From positions 744,001-808,000 of the forward strand of contig PVNU02000424.1 in NCBI GenBank assembly GCA_003013855.2: a stretch of DNA of 64,000 nt, given 5' to 3'. The position numbers and the translations under genes were made by a program. Shown piece after piece: positions 33,712-44,875 of the stretch. The notes below the pieces were generated by a model that was not told the DNA's origin, did no database searches, and saw only the letters and a program-made list of their open reading frames with translations. The DNA comes from Liriodendron chinense (Eukaryota > Streptophyta > Magnoliopsida > Magnoliales > Magnoliaceae). How positions within the stretch are numbered: the stretch's first letter is position 1; every line of letters begins with the position of its first letter.

Positions 33712-34308
33712 TCACTCAATTAATGCTTAAAAGACTCACTTAGAAGCCTTTTGGTTGATGATCAAAGGTGGACCAAAGAATGATGAAGAAAGAAGTAGAG
33801 AAGAGAGAGAAAGAAAGAAAGAAAAAATGGAAAAAAGAAGAGCCATGACCGGTCGGCCAACAGTGGAGCTCCCTTGAATTCACACTAGAATTAGGACCAG
33901 CTTGGTTCCATCACTCAATTGATGCTTGAAAGAATCACTTAAAAGCCTTTTGGTTGATGATCAAAGGTGGACCAAAGAATGATGAAGAAAGAAGTAGAGA
34001 AGAGAGAGAAAGAAAGAAAGAAAAAATGGAAAAAAGAAGAGCCATGACCGGTCGGCCAACAGTGGAGCCCCCTTGAATTCACACTAGAATTAGGACTAGC
34101 TTGGTTCCATCACTCAATTGATGCTTGAAAGACTCACTTAGAAGCCTTTTGGTTGATGATCAAAGGTGGACCAAAGAGTGATGAAGAAAGAAGTAGAGAA
34201 GAGAGAGAAAGAAAGAAAGAAAAAATGGAAAAAATAAGAGCCATGACCGGTCGGCCAACAGTGGAGCCCCCTTGAATTCACACTAGAATTAGGACCAGCT
34301 TGGTTTCC
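33712..34308. repeat. 199-bp tandem triplication inside LTR K
   Basis: Copies start with TCACTCAATT at 33712, 33911 and 34110, exactly 199 bp apart, and are nearly identical. Each includes GACCAAAGAATGATGAAG, an AGAAAGAAAG run and one CATGACCGGTCGGCCA site. The near identity implies that the triplication is recent relative to the LTR. Confidence 0.95.
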
Positions 34309-34328
34309 ATCGATCGGCCAGGAGGTCG

Positions 34329-34329
<1 letters not shown>

Positions 34330-34362
<33 letters not shown>
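34330..34362. repeat. Uninterrupted run of 33 C
   Basis: Thirty-three consecutive cytosines lie in the U3 of LTR K, between GGAGGTCG and AATACACTC. A homopolymer this long is rare and its length may be an assembly estimate. A glycine-rich frame on the minus strand is only its translation. Confidence 0.95.
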
Positions 34363-34365
<3 letters not shown>

Positions 34366-35311
34366 ACACTCTGGACATGCCATAGACAGGTCCAACCGGT
34401 CAAGACCAGTTGGCTAGCTTAGTCCGATTGGTCATGACCGGTCGGCCATACGTAAACAGCAAGCTCCGATGTTTTTGGCAAAAGTGCGTAAGTGTTGCGC
34501 AAATCTAGAAGTTTTTGAGTCGATGAGACTCTAAATCTATAAAAGGGCACTTAAGTGTCGAAGCTAAGAGATCATAGAAGATCAGGAACTTCATGGTAGG
34601 TGAAGAGGATTGTCGTGGAGCGTCTATAACTCTCCTGAATCTGATTTTTCATGTTTTCTAGTTAAAGCATGATAATGCTCGGCTAGAACCTCTTAGCGAA
34701 GGCTAAGAGGTAAAGCTTGTGGGTAGTTATCATGTTGAATTTGTTTTAATTCAAGTACTTTAAGTTGGATTTTTAGTTCTAGTTTGAATAAAAGTTGGTA
34801 TTTTTGGATGTTTCATGAGAGTTCATGTGCTTCGGACATGTATTCCTTACAATTATCTAAGATTATCATGATTGGTTTATTTATATTCGAATTATAGTAA
34901 CCCCTGATCATATCATAGTCTATTGGCATGGTTGTTACTTTGAAGGTTACATATTCGAATTCTACGTGCTTCATTAAGACTAGAATCTTATTCTTCAACT
35001 TGAGTGGGGATTGTTTGTGTTTGAATGCTATATCTTCCAACTAGAAGATCTAGTTGTGTTATGCTTACATGAATGAATTCACATGGGGGCTACCACAAGT
35101 GGATCCTTGAGGCTTTAGTTCCTTTAAATTACAGATTTTTACAACTTTACTATTTTAAGCTAGTTTATTAATTTGAACTTCTAAATTAAGTGAATTTGAA
35201 GTTCCTGGAGTAACTTGAATTGGTTTACCTAATTCCTTGTGGATTGACCTTGGTCTTACCGAGATTTATTACTACATCGCAGCCTTGCACTTGAGGCGAG
35301 CGAATAATAAA

Positions 35312-35651
35312 CTCTAGTATATCCCATGCTTCTTTTGTTGTTGCGTATGTGAGAATGTGCTGAAATTCATCCGAAGGAAACTGCACAATAAATCGCATTG
35401 AGAGCTTCAGTATTTGCCATGTATTGAGCTCTCTCATTGTCATTCCACTTCTCATCATCTTTGGGAATGAAAATGGTCTTACCATCAACCTCGACTTATT
35501 ACGTGGGTGTGGAATATCCATGTTGTGTGCTTACCCACACAAATTGGTCTAAGGATTGTAAGAAAATCCTCATCCTAGCCTTTCAATAGGTGTAGTTGGA
35601 CTCGTCAAAGACTGGTGGATGATTAATGGTATTCTCATTTCGGTTAGACAT
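35312..35651 (-). pseudogene. Copia-type Gag of G, N-terminal part
   Basis: The start codon lies at 35651 (MSNRNENTINHPPVF), near the same distance from the primer site as the start in D. Then come KARMRIFLQSLDQFVW, TIFIPKDDEKWNDNERAQYM, ANTEALNAIYCAVS, a shift, and DEFQHILTYATTKEAWDILE. This is the N-terminal half of a Ty1/copia gag. Stops near 35580 and 35490 and a shift near 35380 disable it. It continues across LTR K. Confidence 0.85.
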
Positions 35652-35706
35652 TATGCTAGTGCTCTGGTATCAGATCTCACTCTAGACGGTTAAGTCCTTC
35701 AAGAGT

Positions 35707-35725
35707 AACCTGCTCTAATACCAAT
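35707..35725 (-). promoter_or_regulatory. Primer-binding site of G (initiator tRNA-Met, degraded)
   Basis: The minus strand reads ATTGGTATTAGAGCAGGTT, two changes from the site of D. It abuts the LTR start at 35726. Confidence 0.8.
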
Positions 35726-36103
35726 TAAAATTAGCATCACTTTGATAACACTTGAGGCACTATACTTATGGAAGCATAGAGCGGAGAAACTAGAATTATG
35801 GCTAAGACCTAGAGGGGGGGTGATTAAGACCTTTTTGAAAAAAATTCACCTACTTATGATATTTAACAATACAAGCTAAGTAAGCAAGAACACTTCAGCT
35901 TCCAAGCCTAAGTGGGTACAATCAAAAGACTAGCATAGGATAAGTAATTAAGTAACCTAATCTAAGCATGCATATATTAACAAATGATTAAACTAATCAA
36001 GCACCTAATCTATGCAACGTAAGTAGACTATATGAGAGTGGATCATATAAGCTCAAGTCTACGCTAGTTAGTGAAAGTACAACTTGTGTGTGAATGTGCC
36101 TAT
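35726..36103 (-). repeat. 5' LTR of G, U5 end only
   Basis: It matches 12304-12343 plus 16439-16790 of the 3' LTR (CATCACTTTGATAA, AGAATTATGGCTAAGACC and the following text). It is cut at 36103 by element F, whose left duplication is CCTAT (36099-36103). The remaining LTR would be right of element H, outside the window. Confidence 0.8.
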
Positions 36104-36204
36104 TGTTGACCTCTGAATTGTGCATATTCTAACCCCAAATCATCACTTATTATGGATATTTTGCATGTTCAAAGCACCTAACTAATGCATGTTCTGTGAT
36201 TGTA

Positions 36205-36252
<48 letters not shown>

Positions 36253-37601
36253 TGCTTATTTAAAGCTAAAAAAACATATTTAGAAGCCTTTGAGGATGAT
36301 AAAAGATGGACAAAGAGAAGAAGAAAGAAGCAAGGAGAGGAGAGAGAGAAAGAAAGAAGAAAATCAAGAAAAAAGAGGCTACACCAGTCGGCCATGATGA
36401 GCTCTTCCCTCTATGCTTGCTGGACCAAGGCCCAGGCTAGTCAGACCAGTTAAGACTGGTCGGCCAGTGTAATTTTCTACCTTTCCAAGCAGCTTCTCTT
36501 TGAAGCTCCTAATTTTTATGCGCGCTGCGCAAGTGTTGCGCGGATTCTGAAAGTTTCTGAGTCGGTGGGGCTTCTCCATTATAAAATGACGCCTAAGGCT
36601 CGTTCCTAAGGTATCATAGAAGGCTTGGGAAGTCATAGGAGGTGAAGAAGATCACTGCGGAGCATTTGCAACTCCTCCAAACTCGACTTTTCGATGTTTT
36701 TAGTAGTTTTTCCTTTTAAGTTTTAGTTTAACCTATTAATAGTTGGCTAAACCTCTTAGCTAGGGCTAAGAGGTGAAGCTTTTAGTTGTTTACAATGCTT
36801 AATTCGAAATTGTTCAGGTACTTTTGGTTTTATGAAGAATACTTCTAGGTTTTAGTTTGAAATAAAGTTAGTATTTTTAGTTAATCTTCTATCTCTTGTG
36901 ATTTCTCTTAAATGGGATGTTTTGATTATTGAGATTGCTTAAGGGGGTGTTAATTGATAGGATTTTAGGTTATAGAGATCTTAGATCCATCATGATATAT
37001 TGGATATTAGGGGATCTTACAGACTAAGTTTCCTAAGAGCTTATCTAGAACTAAACTAGAAGGGGTTATTATCTTTTGAATTAATCTAAGATAGATGTTT
37101 ATGTGGTGATATTGGTTCAATAGAAGTTCAATTCATGCTTCTAACTCAAGTCTAGTGACAAGGCTTGAGGAAGAACCATGAATGTGATCTTGCTTGTTTT
37201 GTGAAGGATTGGACTGTGTGATTCGATACACCCAATGTCTTAGTTAATTATGAGAGAACCATATCAGTAGATGATCTATCTATGTTAGATATGTTGTAAT
37301 GATTTAATTGCTCTATATTCCGATTGGATAGGGATAGAACTCTAATTCCAATTGAGCGAGTGGCTTGAATGGTCTGAATTGGCATTGTGAATGATTATAA
37401 GTGGATCCTTGGCGCTCTAGTGTGTATTTTTCTGATTTAATAAATAGTTTTATGTTCTTAATTTTCATCCATCAATACAAATCCAAATTTATCCCATCGT
37501 AGTTATAACATTTATAATTGTTACGATAATCCTTGAGGATCAACCTTGATCTTACCAAGAATTATTACTACATCACACCTTATACTTGAGGTGAGTGAAC
37601 A
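36104..37601 (+). repeat. 5' LTR of F, 1498 bp
   Basis: It starts TGTTGACCTCTGAATTG and ends GAGGTGAGTGAACA. A 44-bp (GA)n run lies at about 36207-36250. TATAAAATG is at about 36570-36578, and GACCAG(T/C)-type sites at 36370-36465 lie upstream of it. Compared with the 3' copy, the microsatellite is far longer here, so it expanded after insertion. Confidence 0.9.
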
Positions 37602-37607
37602 AGTTTT

Positions 37608-37625
37608 TGGCACCGTTGCCGGAGA
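37608..37625 (+). promoter_or_regulatory. Primer-binding site of F (tRNA-Asp type)
   Basis: TGGCACCGTTGCCGGAGA lies six bases after the LTR. It differs at two positions from the Athila consensus complementary to tRNA-Asp. Confidence 0.88.
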
Positions 37626-37989
37626 TTAGGTTAACGGTTCTGAATTTCGTAATTAGGGTGTTGTTAGGTTAGATAGGCTAGGTTAGGATTTATTACTTTA
37701 ATATGTTTTTATTAAAATTTTCTACTACTAAGAGATTTTGTTTATTTTGTAGGATTTTTTTTACTAAAATAGTTTTTCAAATCTGGTAACCCCGTTCTAA
37801 CTTAGACTCATTTAATTTTTAATTCTTTTTGTTTTTAAAATTTTATATTAGTTAGTTTTTGTGTGTTTTATACACCATTGGGAGCGTGATCATACATCGC
37901 GACTTCTAAGTGAGGGAGGTTTAGTTGAAGCCCTAGTCAATCATAGACGAGTGAGAAAACGTCTAGGAAATCTTGAATCATCTGAAATT

Positions 37990-38175
37990 ATGGCTGATAA
38001 TGAATTACATAGTGTTGAAGATGTTGAGCGTGATGCACCACCAATTAGGACGGAATGTAATGAGAATGAGGAACTGTTTTGTTCCTCCGATTAAAACATT
38101 AAGAGATTATCTACAACCGGAGAGAACAACCACATCTTCCTGCATTATTTTTCCAACTAATGCAAGAAACATAGA
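37990..38175 (+). pseudogene. Gag of F, N-terminal part
   Basis: From an ATG at 37990 the protein reads MADNELHSVEDVERD, then after a one-base shift near 38080 TLRDYLQPERTTTSS and NARNID, where I2 has inserted. DYLQPxxTTTxSC is shared with the gag of E. Upstream, an open frame from about 37861 contains an arginine-rich NHRRVRKRLGNLE stretch that may be part of a longer leader reading. Confidence 0.75.
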
Positions 38176-38685
38176 TGTAAGACCCTGTACCCTGATTTGC
38201 CCTCCAAACGTTTAGTTTTCAGGTGGCGGTACGTCTTGGATGGACCTAGATTAGCGAGCCTTGATCACCAACTTATTTTAGTACCGCATCGACCCAAGAC
38301 CTATACCCCGGCGACCACGTAGGCTCTGCGATTCCAACGTCGTGCAGCACGCCCCATTGCGATACTCGGTGTGAAAGTTGTGATCATTTGCGCAATCCGA
38401 GGCGGGCCGCTCAACGCAAGTGTGGCACTGGCCCCATTTGCACAAATCCTAAGAAAAAGGTCAAATCAATCACCCTCACCCTCACCCATACCCCTCTCAT
38501 CACCCTAGTCTACACAAACCCTACTCACCCCATCCCTCTCTTACCAAAAAGTCAACACAAGCCCATACCTTCCATACCTTCCATGCCCCTCCCATGCTAG
38601 CCATCATCACCCCCATGATTCCTCCTCTCTACCCATACAAGTGCTTACGTAGGGGAGAGGAGGGCTTCTCATTTTTTTCCATTTG

Positions 38686-38688
<3 letters not shown>

Positions 38689-38723
<35 letters not shown>
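38689..38723. repeat. (GA)n microsatellite in LTR I2
   Basis: An uninterrupted GA repeat, the counterpart of the (CT)n run in I1. An (AAT)n tract of about six units follows at 39017-39033. Confidence 0.95.
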
Positions 38724-38727
<4 letters not shown>

Positions 38728-39089
38728 CTAAGAAGAGAGGGAAATAGAGAGATTTGAAGGAGTTGTGTGGGAAGTTAGAGGAATTGAGGGAGGAGATCAA
38801 AGCTTGGAGGACCCCAATCACCATCCGGATCGTCCGATCGTCAAGCCAACCCCATCCAACCGTCCAACCATCATTGTGAGTGCAAGGGGGACATAAACCC
38901 TCCATTTTCTTAATTACCATCCATTTTCTTTATTTTTTTGGGCCCACCTTGTGATGGACAATTAGATGAATGGATTGGATCATCCATGAATGGGCCCCAC
39001 ATACCTGGGAATAAAATAATAATAATAATAATAATTATTATATAAAAAAAAGAAAAAAAAAGGAGAGAGAGGGCAGCCGCTGGACAGAC

Positions 39090-40900
39090 AGCGTCTAGGG
39101 AACACTGCTGCCCAGCAGCATCTGGGCTAAAGCCCTTTTGGGCGTTGACCATGGGCCCCACTCGTGGGACCCACCTTGATGCTTGAGTATTATCCACACC
39201 GTCCGTCTGTTTCTCCAGCTCATTTTAGGGCTGGACACCAAAAATGAAGCTGATCCAGATCTCAGGTGGACCACACCATAGAAAACAGTGGAGATAATGA
39301 AGCCCACTGTCGAAACTTCTTGGGCCCACCATGACGTTTGTAGACCTTTTCACCTGCCCAATATTGGGCTCATTAGGTCCCCAATGAGCTAAGAAACATG
39401 ATGAATGGAGTGGATCACACTCATGTGGGACCCGCTTGATATAAACAAGAGAAAGAAAAAAAGGAATATATATAACGTCCAGACACTGGACGTTCACAGC
39501 GTCAGAGACGCTGGAACAGTCCAGCGTCAGAGGCGTGGGAAGACTTGGATGGGGTCCCCACTCGTGGGACCCACCTTGATGATTTTGTTTAATCCACACC
39601 GTCCATTTGTTTTTCCAGATCATTTTAGGGCCAGTGCCCAAATATGAAACCGATCCAAATCTTAAGCGGACCGCACTACAGGAAACAGTGAAGAGGATGA
39701 CGCCTACTGTTGTAAATTTCTTGGCCCACCTTGATGTCTGTGGGCTGTATCACATACCCAATATAGGGCTCATTGGGTCCCCCACGAGCTGGGGAACCTG
39801 ATAGACGGAGTGGATCGTCCCCAAGTGGGCCCCACTTGATATAAACAAACAAAAAAAAGGAAAGAAGAAGGAGAGGCGCAGCGTCTCTGACGCTGGGAGT
39901 ACCCAGCGTCCACGGATGCTGGGCTCGTGGTGCTAAGCTGGTGGCCCACTCTGTAGGTCCCACCATGATGCGTGTGTTATATCCACACCATACATCCATT
40001 TGGAGAGATCAGTTTAGGGTATGATCTCAAGAATGAGACAGATCCAAATCTCAAGAGGACCCCAACAAAGGAAACAATGGGGACAGTGACCCTACCATTG
40101 AAACCTTCCTACGGCCTACCATGATGTTTATTTGAGATCTAACCTGTTCATGAGTTTACACACGTGTGAAAGGAGGGAAAACAAAAATATCAGCTTGATC
40201 GAAAACTTCTGTGGGCCCCAATTGATGAGAAAAAAAATAATAATAATAATTAAAAAAGAAAGAACAGGACGCTGGCAGCAACCAACGCCGTGGGCTAGTT
40301 GGGCTGCCCAGCAGGTGGCCCACTCGTGGGACCCACCTGGATGTATATGTTTTATCTACGCCGCCCACCCCTTTTTGCAAGAATCAGATCCGCACGCTCT
40401 TATCGTGCGGAGTAAACTTAATTGGGCCCACCTAGAATGTATGTGCTTTATCTATTCCGTCCATATGTTTTTCCAGCTCATTTTAGTGGCTGAGCTCAAA
40501 ATTTAAGCATATCCAAATGTCAAGTGGACCATGCCACGGGAAACAGTGGGAATAATGATTTCCACCGTTGAAACCTTCCCAGGCCCTACAGTGATGTTTA
40601 TTTGTCATCCAACCTGTTCATAAGATCACATGGATATGGATGGAGGGGAAAACACAAATATCTGCTTGATCCCAAAAGTTCCTGAGACCCAGCTGGGTAT
40701 CATGCTGCCCAGCTGGTGGCCCACCCTGTGGGTCCCACCATGATGTATCTATTTTATTCATGCTGCCCATCTGTTTTTCCATGCCATTATAGGATATGGC
40801 CCCAACAACGAGGCAAATCCAAATGTTGGGTGGGCCACACCCACAGGGAATAGTGGTCATTGATGCCACTATTGAAAACTTGGAGCCACTTTAGTGTTGA
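39090..40900. repeat. Five ~380-400-bp tandem units in LTR I2
   Basis: Each unit has CACTCGTGGGACCCACC or a variant at 39161, 39560, 39940, 40316 and 40707. Each also has TTTTCCAG(C/A)TCATTTTAG, a GGACCACACCA-type phrase, CCACCATTGAAAC and a GACGCTG phrase at the junction. Spacing is about 399, 384, 376 and 391. The units diverge by roughly a quarter of positions by eye, so the array is old, unlike the other arrays in this window. Confidence 0.8.
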
Positions 40901-42604
40901 TTTTCATGTAACTAGGGGTTGTGGGCCCATTTTGGGTTCCACCTTGATGGATGCATTGTGTAGCATGCCAACCGTCTGACCGATGCGTGGGGCCCAATTT
41001 GAGTGGGCTTCACTTAGAAATGGTGGTGACTGAATACCTACCACTGAAACTTCCTAAGACTGATGATGTACATTTGCTATCCGACCAGTGGACAGGGCCC
41101 ACCATGGTCCTTCCTTTGATATATATGTTTTATCCATGCCGTACACCTATTTTTGTCGGCCTATTTTGTATGTGTAAGCCCAAGTATGGGGCCGATGTGG
41201 TCTCAAGTAGGCTATGCCGCGAAGACCTTTTCATTTCCAATGGGGTCCACAGTTCGGGTTCCACACTCTCTATATATATTGAGCCTTTTAAGGCCAACAT
41301 TACATGATATGTCTGGTAACATGCTAGTATATTTAGCTTGATTCTTCACACTGATAATATGCTTAGTATAATGAATACCATGCTCATTCATATGCCCATA
41401 CGCATCATTTGTATGCCTGTTATGGATCACGATTAATCATAACATATGCTAGTTGGCTTGTTATACTTAGGGGACCCGTGTGAGACAGGGTTGCCCCACA
41501 TGATTGCACAGTATGCGTAAGTTTGGTGCATGACTTGGATTGTGTGACTCATGCATTTCGAATTATGTATGTCATAATCACTTTCACACCCTAGCAGCAT
41601 CGGGGTGGTGGCCACCATAGTCACATCGTAGTTGGCAGTAATGGACACCGAAAACTTGTTCTAGTACGTGGGCACTATGGATGTCCTTGGGTGAAAGTCC
41701 CTAAACCCTGTGGTACCAGTAGGATGCTTCAACGTCAAGACCGAGTGGATAACATGAGCGCCCGTGTGCCAAATACCAGTAGGCCGCGTCTCCCACTGTG
41801 TCGAGGTTGATTGGAAAGGGGTGTGACCTTATCCGCCCGGGTGTAGTGGGCTATAATCTAGGTCGAGTCTAACTAGCTCATGAAATGGGTCCGCTAACGG
41901 CGAGCCGGGTGGGCATTGGCATACTATTGACGAGGTGGATAGTGAGGTCTTTTTTACTCGCTTGGTTATGCGCGCGATGTGTGGTGGCCAGTATCAGAGT
42001 GTACTAGACCCCTGGTGATGTCCCTAGATGAGAACCATTTTGATATGTGGATTAGTTGAGGATTGACGTGTTTGCATTGCATCTCTAGCATGTAACACTC
42101 GGCCATGTAGGCCCCTTACATCGCATAGCCTTGGGATGGCTGATAGCATTCATGAACTTAGTAACTTAGCCCTCTATTACTTTCGCCTACTTTGATATCT
42201 GTATACTTGTCATATGCATCACACGCGCACACACGTACTCTACTGAGCTTCGTAGGAAGCTTATGCACGTTTGTTTATGCTCCAGGTACTAGGGCACATC
42301 AACAGCGTTGAGCTCGGTTCATATACCTGACATTTTGGGCTTTTGCTACATTTTGTATTTCCCTTCCCAGCAATGTACTCAACAAACTTATTAGTAGATA
42401 TCTGATGATGTTTTATGGTTTTGATTATGCTCCTTTACAAAAAAAAAAATTACCCTGAAAATCCTCCTGGTAGGATCCCAGGATCGGAACCTGGCATATG
42501 AGAGCTAGGAGCCAAGAATGGGGTACTACGGAGGCTGTTGACACCAAGGTCGACGATCGAGAATTTAGTGAGCCTGGTCCCCGGGTTTGGGGTGTGACAA
42601 TAGA

Positions 42605-43900
42605 CCTTAAACTGGAAATTATCAAATTATTTTCGAAATTCCATGGACTCAATTCTGAAAGTCCATATGCGCACCTAAGTGAATTTGAGTAGATAGCCGA
42701 TACCTTTAATTTAATGATCTCTCCCTAAGATATAATCAAACTGAAATTGTTCCTCTTCTCTCTAAAGGACAAAGCCAAATCATGGCTTCAATCACTTAAA
42801 CCTAGAAGCATCGCGACATGGGTTGAGATGATCTGGGAGTTCCTTAAAAAGTATTTCCCAATTCAAAAGACCAATGCACTAAGGTGAACCATTATGAATT
42901 TCTCCCAAAATTAGATGAAACATTTTTTCAATGTTGGGAGAGGTTCAAGGATCTTTTATTAGAGTGCCCAAACCATGGTTATGAAAAGTGGCGCTTGATT
43001 GACTTCTTCTATGACGGATTAAGTTCAAACATGTGTTAATTTGTCCAAATGATGTGTAATGGTGAGTTTTTTAACAAAGCACCCGATGATGCTTGGGATT
43101 ACTTTAATATGCTAGCCGAGAATGCCCAATCTTGAAACATCTATAATCCGATTAGTAATCCTAAGTCAGCCCCAAAAGAGGAGTACATGTATTGGATGGA
43201 GAGGACGATTTAAATACAAAGGTAGCAAGTCTCACAAAGAAGGTTGAGGCCATAAAATTGAGGAGTGTTAACATGATAACCACCGGTGAGGTCGTTAAGA
43301 GTGTATGTGGTATTTGTGAGAGTGATGTTCACTTAACAAAGCATTGTCCAATAATCCCTGCGTTTCAAGACATCTTGCAAACTCAATCGAATGCCACAAA
43401 TGCTTACCAACGCCTCCTTAGTGAACCAAATTCTAACTTGAATAATCCTGATTGGCGATGTAAATCAAATCTTAATGGGAGAAATGGACCCATGGCAAAT
43501 ACAAACAATGCTTCCCAAGGGCCTCCTCAAAAGAGCACTCTTGAGGATACATTGAACGCATTCATGATAGGACAAACTCAGATAATCAGTCCAACAAGCA
43601 GGCCAAAAATGAACTTAAAATTTCGGTTGAAAGAATTGAGACATACCTAGGAGTTATGGAGCAAGGGACTATTTTGATCAAATCTCATCCTAACCGCAAG
43701 GAACAATTGGAAACAAACACCAATTCTTCAACCCATCCTCATGTGGAACATGTTCAAGCCATCACCACTTTTAGAAGTAAAAAAACAATTGAAAATTTTG
43801 AACCGGTGAATGCCACAAAGCCTAATGATCCGGTTGATTCTAAGAGAGATGATGAATTGAGCAATGTTCCACAAGATGAAGAGCTAGGAGCGTGTGTATA
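42605..43900 (+). pseudogene. Gag of F, main part
   Basis: It continues from 38175: LKLEIIKLFSKFHGLNSESPYAHLSEFE, a stop, LKLFLFSLKDKAKSWLQSLKP, FLKKYFPIQK, then broken text to 43190. From 43192 a 152-codon frame carries the zinc knuckle CGICESDVHLTKHC and a TLEDTLNAFMIGQTQI tail, and 43656-43901 continues with AITTFRSKKTIE. It matches the gag of E domain by domain. At least five stops are present. Confidence 0.85.
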
Positions 43901-44178
43901 AATCTATGGCCACATTCCCCCAACATATTGTCTTAATAAAAAGGCCAAGTGAAAATCAGGACATCTTAAAAGTCTTCCAACAAGTCAAAATCAACATTCC
44001 CTTGTTGGATGCAATTAAGTAAATTCCTTCATACGCCAAATTTCTAAAGGATCTATGTGCCATAAAGCGTAAGCAAAACATGCACAATAAAGCATTTTTT
44101 ACGGAACAAGTGAGTGCCACCATACAATAAAACACTCCCCCAAAATTCAAAGATCCTGAAAGCCCTACAATCTCTTGT
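43901..44178 (+). pseudogene. Gag-protease junction of F
   Basis: The phrases VKINIPLLDAIK, IPSYAKFLKDLCAIKRKQ and FTEQVSATIQ are readable with stops between them. They match the junction in E. Confidence 0.7.
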
Positions 44179-44875
44179 ATGATAGGTAACTTCCGGATCA
44201 ATAGAGCACTTCTCAATCTAGGGGCTAGTGTTAACCTAATTCCTTACTCGATATATGAGCAACTTGAACTTGGGGAATTAAAATCCACTAAAATAACTTT
44301 ACAACTTGCAGATCGCTTCGTTAGAATACCGAGAGGAGTAATTGATGATGTAATAGTTCAAATCGATAAGTTCTACTACCCGGTAAACTTTATCATTTTG
44401 GATACAAAAGCGGTTACAAATGTATGCACTCAAGTTCTCGTCATTCTAGGCTGACCATTCCTAGTAACCGCCAATGCTATAATAAATTGTAGGAATGGAG
44501 TCATGAAAATACCCTTTGAAAATATGACAATGAAGCTAAATATGTTTAATTTGCATAAACAACAAGAGGATGAGGATGTGGATAAAGATGAGATTCACAT
44601 GATTAATTTCATTGATACAATTGTAGATGATGATGAGCCACCCTCAACTAAATTTTTCAAAACCTTAGAAGTTTGCTTAGCTCACTCCAAGGAAGAAATA
44701 AATTTGGATATTGATGAGGCCTTGGAAGGTCCAAATTCTGAAAATTTGATTAACAAGACACCAATCACTGATTTGAGCAATTTTGTTGTGCAGGAATTTG
44801 ATGGATTGGTGCTTGATTTGCCTATGGAGAGGCCAATTTCTGAATGTGTAGTGGTTAAGGACTTATTCTAACCTA
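44179..44875 (+). pseudogene. Aspartic protease and acidic linker of F
   Basis: LLNLGASVNLIPYSIYEQLELGELKST aligns with LDLGAS of E, but the catalytic Asp is Asn (NLGAS), which would abolish activity. The frame runs to a TGA at 44452 within VILG(R)PFL, then continues AIINCRNGVMKIPFENMTM and an acidic linker DEDVDKDEIHMIN. A second tandem-like acidic block CLAHSKEEINLDIDEAL precedes a stop at 44869. TGA for CGA at the Arg position fits C-to-T change. Confidence 0.85.

Larger units (their letters stand above)
33594..35306 (+). mobile_element. Athila-family solo LTR (copy K), ~1.7 kb
   Basis: It begins TGTTGAGCCTCTAATT like the LTRs of E and ends ACTTGAGGCGAGCGAATA (usually AACA). It lies inside the gag of G: the two gag halves join as ...AWDILE / VTHEGTNTIR. 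The left flank is GTAAC and the right flank is a degraded TAAAC. A TATAAAAGG box is near 34530, and GACCGGTC-type sites lie upstream. It is longer than the E LTRs because of a 199-bp triplication. Confidence 0.85.
12304..36103 (-). mobile_element. Old copia-like element G, host of many nested insertions
   Basis: With the later insertions removed, the pieces 12304-12343, 16439-17596 and 19806-20660 form one ~2 kb 3' LTR. 20661-20806, 32281-33593 and 35312-35706 form the interior. 35707-35725 is an initiator tRNA-Met primer site, and 35726-36103 starts the 5' LTR. LTR and interior align with element D, but with more changes, and the termini are degraded (TA for TG at 35726, AATA for AACA at 20660). 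Its copia-type gag is recognisable but broken. The rest of the 5' LTR should lie beyond element H, outside the window. It is the oldest layer of this nest. Confidence 0.82.
38176..42599 (+). mobile_element. Solo LTR, 4.4 kb, family I (copy I2)
   Basis: It starts TGTAAGACCCTG and ends GGGGTGTGACA, flanked by perfect duplications ATAGA at 38171-38175 and 42600-42604. Removing it restores the gag codons of F (ARNID/LKLEIIKLF). It is an inverted relative of I1. There is no coding frame or primer site. A possible TATA (CTATATATATTGAGCC) at about 41269-41284 suggests plus orientation, with a 3-kb U3. Confidence 0.9.

Noticed and set aside
34138..34395. Glycine-run protein on the minus strand
   Set aside because: Translation of the C33 homopolymer.
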